DNA of 64,000 nucleotides from positions 28,313-92,312 of IMG/VR virus record IMGVR_UViG_3300029448_008119; one strand, written 5' to 3'. Origin of the DNA: a virus. Position 1 is the first letter of the stretch. Each line of letters starts with the position of its first letter. The notes under the pieces are model-generated. The model was not told the DNA's origin. It saw only the letters and a program-made list of their open reading frames with translations, and searched no databases. Below, piece by piece: positions 31,165-40,042 of the stretch. A program made the translations under genes and the position numbers.

Positions 31165-31980
31165 ATGAAAAATATAGCAGTATGTTCTCTTTTCAAGGAT
31201 TCCGTCTCTTGGCACGGAATTCAAACAGATCAAGTTAATAAGTTTTTTGAAACCATGGACACGCAAAAACAGAATTTAAGCGAAAACTTTGATATATCTA
31301 TAAGTGTTTTAGAAAACAATTCTGCCGACGATACAGAAAAACACATTAGAGCTAATCAAAAAAAATACGAGAATGTTCATTTTTTAAAATTAAGTGATAG
31401 TTTAAACCTAGGGGAAGTAAGGTCTGTCTCATCCTCAGAAAGAATTAATGCTCTCGGTTTTTTGGCTAATTTGCTTTTTTCTTTTGCCAAGAATTTTAAT
31501 TCAGAGTATATTTTATGGACAGAGTCAGATTTAATTTTTCCACAAAAAGATACAATAAATCAGTTGGTTGAAAAAATGGAATCTGATAAAAGCATTTCGG
31601 CAATTTCCCCAGTTATATTTTTTGATGCCGATATGTCGGAAAACGGCAACTTCAAATGTGACAGTAATGGCAAACTTTCAAAGGGCTATAAATATTTTTA
31701 TGACACATGGGCATATGAAAACAAAAACACTTCTACCTGGACAAACAACCCCCCATACAATATAGAATATGCGCTCACAAAAGAAAGATATATTGAAATG
31801 AATGCTGTTGGCTCCTCTTGTCTGTTTAGGACCGCTGATGTTAAAGATATAAGTTTTGATGATCAAGCCTTCAAAGGAATATGTTCTAAAATTATTTCAA
31901 ATGGTGGTAAAATATTTTTAGATAAAGAACTAGAAATATTACATCCAACAAATTACTATATGAAACAAAGACTTATTTAA
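31165..31980 (+). CDS. Glycosyltransferase, GT-A type
   Basis: 271 residues. An N-terminal nucleotide-sugar domain (ISVLENNSADDTEKHI) leads to YILWTESDLIFPQKD, where ESD takes the place of the metal-binding DxD motif. The downstream region (NAVGSSCLFRTADVKDISFD) resembles the Anp1/GT62-like and GT2 families. It would transfer a nucleotide-activated sugar, most simply the perosamine derivative made by neighbouring genes. Two bases from the dehydratase gene. Confidence 0.7.
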   Translation: MKNIAVCSLFKDSVSWHGIQTDQVNKFFETMDTQKQNLSENFDISISVLENNSADDTEKHIRANQKKYENVHFLKLSDSLNLGEVRSVSSSERINALGFLANLLFSFAKNFNSEYILWTESDLIFPQKDTINQLVEKMESDKSISAISPVIFFDADMSENGNFKCDSNGKLSKGYKYFYDTWAYENKNTSTWTNNPPYNIEYALTKERYIEMNAVGSSCLFRTADVKDISFDDQAFKGICSKIISNGGKIFLDKELEILHPTNYYMKQRLI

Positions 31981-31981
31981 T

Positions 31982-33028
31982 ATGAAAAAAGTAATAATTA
32001 CAGGAGTAACGGGTCAAGTTGGATCCTATATGGTTGACTATCTTTTAGCAAATACTGATTATAAAATCTACGGGGCAATTCGTAGACTCAGTGTTCCAAA
32101 TCATAGAAACATTGAACATGTTGACTCAGACAGGTTTGAATTTATCGAAATGGACTTGGGTGATGAGCATAGCATTTTTGCTATAATTCAAGACATTAAA
32201 CCAGATTATTTTATAAATTTTGCAGCTAATTCTTTTGTTGGCGGCAGTTGGCACATGCCAGTTAATCATTTTGATACGAACGCTCTTGGTGTCATGCGAC
32301 AGCTTGAAGCTATTCGTAAAATTTGTCCAAAGTGTCGTTATTATAACGCAGGATCTTCAGAAGAATTTGGCGATGTAGCATATAGCCCACAAGACTTAAA
32401 CCACCCGCCAAGACCAAGAAGCCCATATGGAGCATCTAAAGTTGCCGCTAGGCAGATAGTTAAGGTTTGGAGAGATTCTTATAACTTATTTGCAATCCAA
32501 GGTTATCTTTTTAATCATGAATCAGAACGTCGTGGTGAAGAATTTGTAACTCGAAAAATAACAAAAAATGTAGCACGAATCGCGAAATCTATACAACAAG
32601 GAAATGACGATTTTGAACCTCTCGAACTTGGTAATGTAGACGCTAAGAGAGACTGGAGTCATGCAGAAGACTTTGTAGAAGCGGTTTGGCTAATGTTAAA
32701 CGAAGAAAGCCCGAAGGATTATCTACTTGCTTCTGGAGAAACTCACAGCGTTAGAGAGTTTGTTGAGCTTGCTTTTGATAATGCTGGCTTAGAAGGTTAT
32801 TGGTCTGGCGAAGGAGTTGATGAAGTTTACAAACTAAGAGGAGAAGTCCTCGCAGATATTACTCTAATGAAAGTAAATCCTAATTTTTATCGCCCAGCAG
32901 AGGTTGATTTGCTTCTTGGAGACCCTTCTGAGGCAGAAAAAGAATTAGGCTGGAAGAAAAAGGTTGACTTTAAATCATTGGTATGCAGAATGTGCGAACA
33001 TGACTTTAAAGAAATTAACGCCACATAG
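31982..33028 (+). CDS. gmd: GDP-mannose 4,6-dehydratase
   Basis: 348 residues. Extended short-chain dehydrogenase with the NAD(P)-binding GVTGQVGSYMVDYL, the catalytic SPYGASKVAAR (YxxxK), and the GMD phrase NVDAKRDWSHAEDFVEAVW. It converts GDP-D-mannose to GDP-4-keto-6-deoxymannose, the branch point to GDP-perosamine, GDP-rhamnose and GDP-fucose. With no epimerase/reductase seen and a PLP aminotransferase three genes upstream, the perosamine branch is favoured. GMD is also virus-encoded in chloroviruses. Confidence 0.9.
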   Translation: MKKVIITGVTGQVGSYMVDYLLANTDYKIYGAIRRLSVPNHRNIEHVDSDRFEFIEMDLGDEHSIFAIIQDIKPDYFINFAANSFVGGSWHMPVNHFDTNALGVMRQLEAIRKICPKCRYYNAGSSEEFGDVAYSPQDLNHPPRPRSPYGASKVAARQIVKVWRDSYNLFAIQGYLFNHESERRGEEFVTRKITKNVARIAKSIQQGNDDFEPLELGNVDAKRDWSHAEDFVEAVWLMLNEESPKDYLLASGETHSVREFVELAFDNAGLEGYWSGEGVDEVYKLRGEVLADITLMKVNPNFYRPAEVDLLLGDPSEAEKELGWKKKVDFKSLVCRMCEHDFKEINAT

Positions 33029-33356
33029 AAGGCGACAGCTAGCAATCCAAAAGCTAATCGAAGTCCCTAAAACCCAAAAAAGATTGTTTTGGGCTAGGGA
33101 AATGAAGCTATTGAAAGATCTAGAAGCTAGATATTCTCTAGACTTTTTGGAAATTGTTACTTTTCCAAAGAAATACGACAGCTTAGCTTACTTAGTATCT
33201 AAAGAACTTAAATCGACAATGGATAGAAAATGGCGCAATTTTAACTTTAAAGTTGACTTATCTAAGTATGAGACTATTGTTTTAGGAGAAAAAACTGGAA
33301 AAGATTATATTCCCAGTGATAATAAACCAAAAAATACAAAAGATTTATTTAAATGA
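33000..33356 (+). CDS. Hypothetical protein upstream of recA
   Basis: 118 residues from ATG 33000, inside the gmd 3' end. The N-terminus is basic (HRRRQLAIQKLIEVPKTQKR). No motif was recognised. An ATG at 32964 would extend it by 12 residues but lies deeper in gmd. It overlaps the recA start by four bases, so it belongs to the recombination unit and may be a nucleic-acid-binding accessory. Confidence 0.55.
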   Translation: MTLKKLTPHRRRQLAIQKLIEVPKTQKRLFWAREMKLLKDLEARYSLDFLEIVTFPKKYDSLAYLVSKELKSTMDRKWRNFNFKVDLSKYETIVLGEKTGKDYIPSDNKPKNTKDLFK

Positions 33357-34465
33357 GCGATAAAGATTCAGAAATATTAGAAAAGTTTCTTAAAGACAAA
33401 AAGGGACAGCATTATAACTTCGAAGAGTCGATTGATTACAAGGCATCAAGCGGATCTCTCCAACTAGACCTAAACCTTAACGGTGGCTTTGGGCCAGGAT
33501 TACACAGGTTTGTAGGTATGAATGAGGGCGGTAAAACTTCAGCAGCTCTCGAGGTTATGAAAAATATGTTAAATACACAGGAACAAGGCAAAGGTTTCTA
33601 CATTAAGGCAGAAGGTCGTCTTTCAAATGAGATGGTGGCTCGTTCTGGAGTCAAGTTTGTGTATGATGCAAAAGACTGGGTTGCAGGCACCTGCTTCGTT
33701 TTTGAAAGCAATATTTATGAGGTTGTAGTTGATGCAATCAAGACCCTAGTCGACCAAAACGAAGATAAGCACCGCTACTGCTTTATATTAGACTCAGTAG
33801 ATGGCCTAATCTCACAGCAAGATATAGATAAATCCTTTTACGATTCCAACAAAGTAGCTGGCGGTGCGGTCATCGCAGCCAACTTTATGAAGAGAATGTC
33901 TATCTCTCTTGCAAAAAGGGGTCATATGGCCATCTTCATTAGCCAGGTGAGGGCAGACATCAAACTAGACCCCTACTCCAAAGCTCCGATACGTCAGACG
34001 TCAGCAACGGGTGGTAACGCACTTTTGCACTTTGCTAACTATATCATCGAGTTTGAGCCTAGATTCAAGTCTGATATGATTTTACAAGACCCAGCAAAAA
34101 AGCAACCAGATCCCAAAACCAATCCAATTATTGGCCACTGGGCAAAAGCTACCATTAAGAAGTCCCCAAATGAGAAGACAAATAACACAATTCCCTACCC
34201 CATTAGATACGGTAGGACTGGAGGCAAGTCCGTTTGGGTAGAGAAGGAGCTTGTCGACTTATTATACATGTGGGAGTTTGTCACCAAAAAGGGCGCTTGG
34301 ATCACTATTGGAGAAGAGCTAAAAGAGCTTGTACAGGATGTTGTACAAGATTTACCAGAAAAAGTCCAAGGAGAAGCTAATTTATTTAAGATGGTGGAAG
34401 AAAACGAAGAGCTTTCTAAGTTTTTAATTAATTATTTTAAATCTAATATTGGCGAATTAGTTTGA
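33353..34465 (+). CDS. recA: RecA/UvsX-type recombinase
   Basis: 370 residues. Walker A at residues 55-62 (GMNEGGKT), Walker B in YCFILDSVDGL, the L1 region FISQVRADIKLD, and the L2-proximal TSATGGNALLHFANYIIEFE are all in RecA order. The N-terminal domain is short, and the C-terminus is helical and acidic. It forms filaments on ssDNA for strand exchange in phage recombination-dependent replication and repair. Flanked by a small unknown gene and a nuclease gene. Confidence 0.88.
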   Translation: MSDKDSEILEKFLKDKKGQHYNFEESIDYKASSGSLQLDLNLNGGFGPGLHRFVGMNEGGKTSAALEVMKNMLNTQEQGKGFYIKAEGRLSNEMVARSGVKFVYDAKDWVAGTCFVFESNIYEVVVDAIKTLVDQNEDKHRYCFILDSVDGLISQQDIDKSFYDSNKVAGGAVIAANFMKRMSISLAKRGHMAIFISQVRADIKLDPYSKAPIRQTSATGGNALLHFANYIIEFEPRFKSDMILQDPAKKQPDPKTNPIIGHWAKATIKKSPNEKTNNTIPYPIRYGRTGGKSVWVEKELVDLLYMWEFVTKKGAWITIGEELKELVQDVVQDLPEKVQGEANLFKMVEENEELSKFLINYFKSNIGELV

Positions 34466-34863
34466 AATTTTTAACCTTATATGGCAAAGAGAAGCCGCTT
34501 AGGAATCCACATAAGTACAAAATTAAGTGGAATGGCAAATGTCGTAGTAAATTTCAAGCAGAAGTAAGAAAATACTTATATAAGTATTGGAAATATGATG
34601 CCGTATACGAGGAATTTAGGGTTATAGGAACCCAATTATCCTTAGATTTCTACAATCATAACAGAAAAATAGCTATTGAAGTACAAGGGGCCCAACATTT
34701 ACGGTTTGTAAAACATTTTCATAAGACAAGGGCTAATTTTGTTCGTCAAATACGCAGAGACAATAAAAAAATAGAGTTCTGCGAGATGAATGACATAAAA
34801 TTAATAGAAATTTATCCAGACGACGAATTATCAGAAGATTTTTTCGCAAACCTTTTGGGGTAG
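34462..34863 (+). CDS. PD-(D/E)XK nuclease (Vsr/restriction-like), TTG start
   Basis: 133 residues. The core SLDFYNHNRKIAIEVQGAQH supplies the D-x(n)-E-x-Q metal site of PD-(D/E)XK nucleases, with a following basic helix and FCEMNDIKLIEIYPD, as in very-short-patch-repair and related phage endonucleases. The only in-frame start near the N-terminus is TTG at 34462, which overlaps the recA stop (TTGA); translational coupling is therefore likely. A recombination intermediate nicking role is inferred. Confidence 0.65.
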   Translation: MKFLTLYGKEKPLRNPHKYKIKWNGKCRSKFQAEVRKYLYKYWKYDAVYEEFRVIGTQLSLDFYNHNRKIAIEVQGAQHLRFVKHFHKTRANFVRQIRRDNKKIEFCEMNDIKLIEIYPDDELSEDFFANLLG

Positions 34864-34871
34864 TGTAAAAC
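34863..34871 (+). promoter_or_regulatory. GTG-TAAAAC promoter element
   Basis: Overlaps the last base of the nuclease stop codon. Predicted transcript start 34878, ATG at 34879. Confidence 0.5.
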
Positions 34872-34878
34872 AGTACAG

Positions 34879-35127
34879 ATGGAATCTAAACCTAAATTTA
34901 AAAATTTTGAGTTGCCCCCCAAAATTCTAACGCAATTATATGAACTTACAGGTGGAGCAGAGTCCTACAAGGGGTTTATAATAGCGTACTGCAATGAAGA
35001 GGGGACTCCAGTCGTTTATACAAACTGTGAATCCCAAATTACGGAATCTGGCTTAATAAAGTCCTTAGAGAATTATTTAGAAGAGTACACTCAAAATAGT
35101 TACGAAGTAGGCCAAGAGTCAGAATAA
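34879..35127 (+). CDS. Hypothetical small acidic protein
   Basis: 82 residues with a compact alpha/beta look (ILTQLYELTGGAESYKGFII, then EEGTPVVYTNCESQITESGL). It is not recognised. It is transcribed from its own GTG-TAA element although it lies between recA/nuclease and helicase genes; so it may be expressed at a different time from its neighbours. Confidence 0.55.
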   Translation: MESKPKFKNFELPPKILTQLYELTGGAESYKGFIIAYCNEEGTPVVYTNCESQITESGLIKSLENYLEEYTQNSYEVGQESE

Positions 35128-35130
35128 TGC

Positions 35131-35168
35131 TTGACAAGTTATTTGTTTTATGTAGTATGGACTACATA
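35131..35168 (+). promoter_or_regulatory. TTGACA-N16-TAGTAT promoter inside a perfect inverted repeat
   Basis: TTGACA at 35131-35136, TAGTAT at 35153-35158. The inverted repeat TATGTAGT-ATGG-ACTACATA (35149-35168) encloses the -10 box and reaches the ATG at 35168. Predicted start 35165. A repressor dimer bound here would block the -10 box; alternatively the repeat is a hairpin at the mRNA 5' end. Confidence 0.6.
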
Positions 35169-36682
35169 TGATATATAGTCTTGAAATTGAAAAGCAGGTT
35201 TTGGCCGCTTTTATACAGAAACCAAATACACTTATAAACTTTATGCATCTGATTGGTGAGTCAGATTTCTATGATGGTTCGCTGCTGCACAAAACAATTT
35301 TTGCAGTCATAAAAAGAGCTTGCCAGAAAGACGAGAATATCGATGATATAGTATTGGTCCAAAGAATCAAAGACTTAGGAATAAAGTTTGAAGAGGATAT
35401 TTCTTTAGTTGACTATGTAAGATCCCTTTCAATGAGAAGGATAAACTCAGAAGAAAAAATTGAGTCATCAATTAAAGAGCTTAAAAAATACAGCGTTCGC
35501 AGAGAGATTACAAAGACGGCTAACAATATTGCTGAATCAATGAAGAGCGTATCTACAGATACTTCTTATTTAAAGATTATTGAAAATGCTGATCAGATAT
35601 ATAATGATAAGATCAATTTATTTGAAGTTGGCGACGATGTTCCATCAAATATTTACGAGGAAATGGAAGATTTCATTGAGGATCGTGGCAATAACCCAAT
35701 CGACGAGTTTGGCATGATGGGCCCGCACCCAAAAATTAATGAAATATACGGGTCTCTTTTACGTCCAGGAAATATCACGGTTATAGTTGCGCGTTCTGGC
35801 GTAGGTAAGACGCAGTTTTGCATGCATTATGCTACTCAAGTTTCATCCAAGTATGATGTCCCAGTTTTACACTTCGATAACGGAGAGATGAGTAAGGAAG
35901 AATTAATTATTCGACAATGCGCTTCTATCTCTGGAGTCCCATCACACTTATTAGAAAGCGGCAAGTGGAGACAGGCTGGTCCAGAGGTTGTGTCTAAAGT
36001 TCGTTCCGTTTGGAGTAAGGTTAAAAAACTTCAGTTTTATTACTACAATGTCGGTGGTATGGATGTTGACTCTATGATTAATACGTTAAAACGTTTTTAT
36101 TATTCAAAGGTCGGTCGAGGGAACAAGATGGTATTTTCTTTTGACTATATTAAAACATCTTCAGAAAACGGCGGAAATAAAAGCGAATGGCAAACAGTTG
36201 GAGAAATGGTTGATAAGTTCAAGAAGTGTATCCAAAAAGAAATACTAGAAGAAGGTAATCCAGTAATTCCAATGATCACATCAGTACAGTCGAATCGAAG
36301 CGGGATTACAACCAATCGTCAGAGTGCAAATATTATAGATGACGAATCTATTGTTTCACTCTCTGACCGAATAACTCAGTTTTGTTCTCATATGTTTATC
36401 TTGCGCCAGAAAACAAACGACGAGGTTGCAGAAGAGGGTAATCAGTTTGGCACACATAAACTTATAAATGTAAAGTCTAGACACCTAGGTAAAGACATCG
36501 CAGGTGCAGTTGAGCCAGTCCAAGTTGACGACAATCTTCGTAAGAATTTTATTAATCTATCTTTTAGAAACTTTAACATCACAGAGTGTGGAGACTTACG
36601 AGACATCGTAAACTTTAGAAATACTGGAGGAGATTTAAACGAATCTTCTTCTAATGAAATCCCTTCTTTTGATGACCTATAG
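35168..36682 (+). CDS. dnaB: Replicative DNA helicase, DnaB family
   Basis: 504 residues. The N-terminal helical domain (YSLEIEKQVLAAFIQKPNTL) binds primase in the family. The RecA-like motor follows, with Walker A VIVARSGVGKTQFCMHYA, Walker B FSFDYIK and the ssDNA-binding SVQSNRSG region. It unwinds DNA at the phage fork as a hexamer. Transcribed from a TTGACA promoter with an operator-like inverted repeat; first gene of the helicase-primase-nuclease unit. Confidence 0.85.
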   Translation: MIYSLEIEKQVLAAFIQKPNTLINFMHLIGESDFYDGSLLHKTIFAVIKRACQKDENIDDIVLVQRIKDLGIKFEEDISLVDYVRSLSMRRINSEEKIESSIKELKKYSVRREITKTANNIAESMKSVSTDTSYLKIIENADQIYNDKINLFEVGDDVPSNIYEEMEDFIEDRGNNPIDEFGMMGPHPKINEIYGSLLRPGNITVIVARSGVGKTQFCMHYATQVSSKYDVPVLHFDNGEMSKEELIIRQCASISGVPSHLLESGKWRQAGPEVVSKVRSVWSKVKKLQFYYYNVGGMDVDSMINTLKRFYYSKVGRGNKMVFSFDYIKTSSENGGNKSEWQTVGEMVDKFKKCIQKEILEEGNPVIPMITSVQSNRSGITTNRQSANIIDDESIVSLSDRITQFCSHMFILRQKTNDEVAEEGNQFGTHKLINVKSRHLGKDIAGAVEPVQVDDNLRKNFINLSFRNFNITECGDLRDIVNFRNTGGDLNESSSNEIPSFDDL

Positions 36683-37712
36683 AGAATCATTAGATAAATT
36701 AGGATACCCTCTTCAAGATTGTGGAAGCCATTGGAGAACTCGTGCTATATATAGAAATGGAAAAACAAATACTTCTGTTATTATCTATAAAGACAGTGGC
36801 GTTTGGAAAGATTTTGGCACAGACGGTCAAGCCAAACCCTTTTCTGCTTTAGTGCAGGAAACACTAAATACAAATGACCCCAAGACGCTTAAAGAATATT
36901 TGATCGATGGCTCAGATCAACAATATAAACCCAAACTCAAAGAAGATAAAATAGAAATGGAAAAAATATATCCCGAATCCTATCTAGATAAACTTTTGCC
37001 AATGAAGACCTTCTATGAAAAAAGAGGCATCTCTTCTAAAATCCAAGATAAATTTAAATGTGGTTATGCTGGTGGCGGTAAAATGTATCGTAGAATTGTT
37101 TTTCCTATTTATGATTTAGATAATCAAATACATGGTTTTTCTGGTCGCAGTATTACAGATGGCGACAATATCCCCAAGTGGAAACATATGGGTCGCAAAA
37201 CTAATTGGATTTACCCTCATCATCTTTCGCATAAAAGCATAGAAGAAAAAGAAGAAGTAATACTGGTAGAAAGTATTGGAGACTGCATGGCTCTTTACGA
37301 AGCTGGACACAGCAATGTGTTAATGCTAGCTGGGCTAGACATTTCTGCTAAGATGATTTCCTATCTCAATACATTTGACTTAAAAAGAATTATTATCGCT
37401 ACAAATAACGACAATAACAAAGATGTAAACACTGGAGCATTAGCCTCTATCAAAATTGCATCCAAGCTGTCAACTGTTTTTGATTTACCTTTAATAAAGA
37501 TCAATCCTCCTATTTGTAATGACTTTGGTGAAATGCTAGAGCGTGATACAGGAATGCTAGAGAATTTTAGACAATGGCATGAACGCAAAGACAAGTGGGG
37601 CTTAGGAAAAGATTCTTTCCAAAAGTATATTGTTAAACAAATCAATAAATACGAGCAATTGAAAAAAAATGGTCATTGCAAAAAATTAATTAAAATTTTA
37701 AATGGAAGTTAA
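36654..37712 (+). CDS. DNA primase with Toprim domain
   Basis: 352 residues. An N-terminal domain (HWRTRAIYRNGKTNTS, VWKDFGTDGQ) resembles the CHC2-type fold but without zinc cysteines. Toprim follows at about 190-260: EEVILVESIGDCMAL gives the first Glu and Asp, while the usual DxD is ATNNDNN, with the first Asp replaced by Asn. It makes RNA primers for the phage polymerase together with the DnaB-like helicase, whose gene it overlaps. A start at ATG 36672 (MTYRESLDKLGY) is equally likely. Confidence 0.75.
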   Translation: MKSLLLMTYRESLDKLGYPLQDCGSHWRTRAIYRNGKTNTSVIIYKDSGVWKDFGTDGQAKPFSALVQETLNTNDPKTLKEYLIDGSDQQYKPKLKEDKIEMEKIYPESYLDKLLPMKTFYEKRGISSKIQDKFKCGYAGGGKMYRRIVFPIYDLDNQIHGFSGRSITDGDNIPKWKHMGRKTNWIYPHHLSHKSIEEKEEVILVESIGDCMALYEAGHSNVLMLAGLDISAKMISYLNTFDLKRIIIATNNDNNKDVNTGALASIKIASKLSTVFDLPLIKINPPICNDFGEMLERDTGMLENFRQWHERKDKWGLGKDSFQKYIVKQINKYEQLKKNGHCKKLIKILNGS

Positions 37713-38700
37713 ATTATCAGCAAGTCGTATCAAAACGGCACAATCGTGCAGTTGGATATACTGGAACAAGTATAAACAAAAACTGCCAGATACAAATAAC
37801 GACGGAGCTCGTCGAGGCACGGTATGTCACAACGTTTTTGAGTTTTTGTCTAAACAAAAAACCAAGACTCATTTTAATAAAGTTGTAAAAGCAAAAGACC
37901 CATTCGCTTCTAAAGCTGTTGAAGATTTAATTATGTCAGATGCGACAGAGCTTGGCGTTACAGATGATGATAATATGAATCTAATTAAAGAAATGATTCT
38001 TAATGGACTTAGCTGTAATTTCCATGGAGAAGATTTGGGCATACCAGATGAAGCTCACGCTGAGTTAGATTTTGATATAGAACAAAACGGTTATCACATA
38101 CGTGGGTTTATTGATCAATTGTTTTTGTATAAAGATAAAAAGATTGCGATTATCCGTGACTACAAAACCAGCAAAAAAATGTTTGAGGGAAAAGAAAAGG
38201 AAGACAACCTCCAAGATTATATGTATTCCCTTGCGGTAAAAACTCTATTTCCAGAATACGTTAATAGAACATCTGAATTCTTATTTTTAAAATTTAATTT
38301 AAAAAAGAATGGCCTTATGAAAATGAAGTCAATTGACGAAGATGATCTAGAGGGTTTTGAGTTACAACTTAAATCAATTCAAGACTACCTAGAAAACTTT
38401 GACGAAAAAGATGCCGTATCGAACTTCGCCATAGATAAAGGATTTCCAGACGATGGCTCTTTTGGAGGTAGGCTCCAATGCGGCTTTGCTAAAGAAAAAG
38501 GCCAACTAAAAAAAGACGGAAGCGTTATGTGGCACTGCCCATATAAGTTCGATTTTTGGTATGTTACTATTTTTGACAAAGACGGCGAGTTTCACTCTTC
38601 TTGTTTCCAAGATGATTTTAAAAAAGAGATGGTTCCAGACCAAGGGAGTCACGAAATAAAATATTACGAAGGTTGCCCAAAACACTTGACAAATAGATAA
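37702..38700 (+). CDS. Cas4/RecB-like PD-(D/E)XK nuclease with likely Fe-S cluster
   Basis: 332 residues. Near the N-terminus SASRIKTAQSCSWIYWNKY is the opening typical of Cas4/AddB-type nucleases (first cysteine). The catalytic part is HIRGFIDQLFLYKDKKIAII followed by RDYKTSKKM (D, then D-x-K) and the helix QDYMYSLAV (motif QxxxY). Three later cysteines (RLQCGF, WHCPYKF, YEGCPKH) could complete a 4Fe-4S cluster. A 5'-3' end-resecting exonuclease for recombination or host DNA breakdown is likely. Overlaps the primase gene by 11 bases. Confidence 0.78.
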   Translation: MEVKLSASRIKTAQSCSWIYWNKYKQKLPDTNNDGARRGTVCHNVFEFLSKQKTKTHFNKVVKAKDPFASKAVEDLIMSDATELGVTDDDNMNLIKEMILNGLSCNFHGEDLGIPDEAHAELDFDIEQNGYHIRGFIDQLFLYKDKKIAIIRDYKTSKKMFEGKEKEDNLQDYMYSLAVKTLFPEYVNRTSEFLFLKFNLKKNGLMKMKSIDEDDLEGFELQLKSIQDYLENFDEKDAVSNFAIDKGFPDDGSFGGRLQCGFAKEKGQLKKDGSVMWHCPYKFDFWYVTIFDKDGEFHSSCFQDDFKKEMVPDQGSHEIKYYEGCPKHLTNR

Positions 38701-38722
38701 TAGTATATACATTGTTATGTAT
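38686..38722 (+). promoter_or_regulatory. TTGACA-N16-TACATT promoter with inverted repeat at start codon
   Basis: TTGACA overlaps the end of the nuclease gene (38686-38691), TACATT lies at 38708-38713, and a perfect repeat ATACAT-TGTT-ATGTAT (38707-38722) covers the -10 box and the ATG at 38721. Predicted start 38720. The -10 box is weak. Confidence 0.45.
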
Positions 38723-39410
38723 GATACCTTTATTTAAGACTCATTTTTCCATAGGTCGCAGTATTCTTCGTATCAATGATATAGATAGAATCTGCACAGA
38801 CGAAAACATAGAAGAGATTTTCTTAGTCGAAGACACGATGGCTGGTTTCCCAGAAGCCTTCCGTACTTTTGGAGATAAGTTAAAGTTTGGTTTTCGTTTT
38901 TCTATTTATAACGAAGATTTAAGTGATGATTCCGAGAGCAAGATAATTGCGTTTCCAAATGGTGATGTAGGCGCCAAAGAGTTATATTCCCTCTATACGC
39001 AAAGCTTCGACAGGAAGATTACAAGTCCCTGGCAATTTACTAAAAATATACAGTATGCTGTCCCTTTTTACGATTCCTTCTTGCATAAAAATTTGACTTC
39101 ATTTTCAAACTGCATAATTGACTTGCCTTCCGATATTACTTTCTTCATAGAAAGAAATAGTTTGCCGTTCGACATGATTCTTGAAGAAAAAATTATAGAT
39201 TATATTACTAATACTTTTGGTAAGGTCGAAGAATATGTTGAGTTAGCAAAATCAGTTTATTACGAAAATGTCGAAGACGTTAGCGCTTTTCAAACATACA
39301 AGTGCATTTGCAATCGTCAGCCTGGTCGACAAGCTAGCTTATCTAATCCACGACTTGACCATTTTGGCAGTGATCGTTTTTGCATAGAAGCATGGAAGGA
39401 GGAGAAATAA
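38721..39410 (+). CDS. PHP-like domain of a split DNA polymerase III alpha
   Basis: 229 residues from ATG 38721 (a TTG at 38712 is inside the promoter and was rejected). FKTHFSIGRSILRI stands for the HxHSxYSxLDG start of the PHP domain, with one ligand His lost; VEDTMAGFPEAFRTFGDKLK then GFRFSIYNE parallels the Pol III phrase ending GxEVYV. It ends with CICNRQPGRQ. It is followed directly by exonuclease and polymerase core genes, which supports the assignment. The metal site looks degenerate, so a structural role in the polymerase is more likely than catalysis. Confidence 0.6.
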   Translation: MIPLFKTHFSIGRSILRINDIDRICTDENIEEIFLVEDTMAGFPEAFRTFGDKLKFGFRFSIYNEDLSDDSESKIIAFPNGDVGAKELYSLYTQSFDRKITSPWQFTKNIQYAVPFYDSFLHKNLTSFSNCIIDLPSDITFFIERNSLPFDMILEEKIIDYITNTFGKVEEYVELAKSVYYENVEDVSAFQTYKCICNRQPGRQASLSNPRLDHFGSDRFCIEAWKEEK

Positions 39411-40042
39411 TGGAAGATTTATTGAGATTTAAATTTGATCAGAAATATGTTATCTTTGATACTGAGACTGAAGGTCTCAACCTTGTCTCATCTAAGCCTT
39501 GGCAGTTAGCTTGGATCGAAGCTACTGGTAAAAAAATTACAAAAAAACAAAACAGATTCTTAAAATGGGAAGAACTTAATGTCTCAGAGGATGCTGCAAG
39601 AATTACTGGATTCAGTAACAAAGACTATCTTTCTAAAGCAGAAGATCCAGCTGTAGTCTTCAAGGAGTTTATGGATTTAATAAGTCAAGATGACGTTATT
39701 GTTGTCGGCCAGAATATTCTTGGCTACGACTTATACATGCTCGGGGTTATTGCTCGTAATTTAAATGTAAAAATAGATTATTCTTTTGCCAAGCGATGCT
39801 TCGATACCAAGGCAATTGCTACAGCTATCGCTAAAGACAGTAAAAATCCAGACAAGGAAGATTTCTTAGCTTGGCAGTTAAGATACCTTAATTACAGAGA
39901 AAGAGGCCTAAAATCAAGTCAAAAGTTCCTATTGGAGCATTATGATATTGACTTTGACGAAAAAAAGCTACATGATGCTTTGTACGATATAGAAAAGAAC
40001 TTTGAAATATTTCAAAAACAATTATGGGAATTAGAAATTTAA
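39410..40042 (+). CDS. DnaQ-type 3'-5' proofreading exonuclease
   Basis: 210 residues from ATG 39410, chosen because a strong AAGGAGG site precedes it and its ATG overlaps the PHP gene stop; an ATG at 39380 is upstream of that site. DEDDh residues are visible: FDTETEG (D, E), GQNILGYDLYML (D) and LHDALYDIEK (H, D). It proofreads for the polymerase core encoded next, whose start it overlaps by 19 bases. The order PHP, exonuclease, core mirrors the domain order of Gram-positive PolC. Confidence 0.88.
   Translation: MEDLLRFKFDQKYVIFDTETEGLNLVSSKPWQLAWIEATGKKITKKQNRFLKWEELNVSEDAARITGFSNKDYLSKAEDPAVVFKEFMDLISQDDVIVVGQNILGYDLYMLGVIARNLNVKIDYSFAKRCFDTKAIATAIAKDSKNPDKEDFLAWQLRYLNYRERGLKSSQKFLLEHYDIDFDEKKLHDALYDIEKNFEIFQKQLWELEI

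Noticed and set aside
38712-38720. TTG start at 38712 for the PHP-like gene
   Set aside because: It lies within the promoter -10 region upstream of the predicted transcript start; the ATG at 38721 fits the transcript start.
39380-39409. ATG at 39380 as start of the exonuclease
   Set aside because: It lies within the PHP-like coding sequence and upstream of the strong AAGGAGG site that serves ATG 39410.
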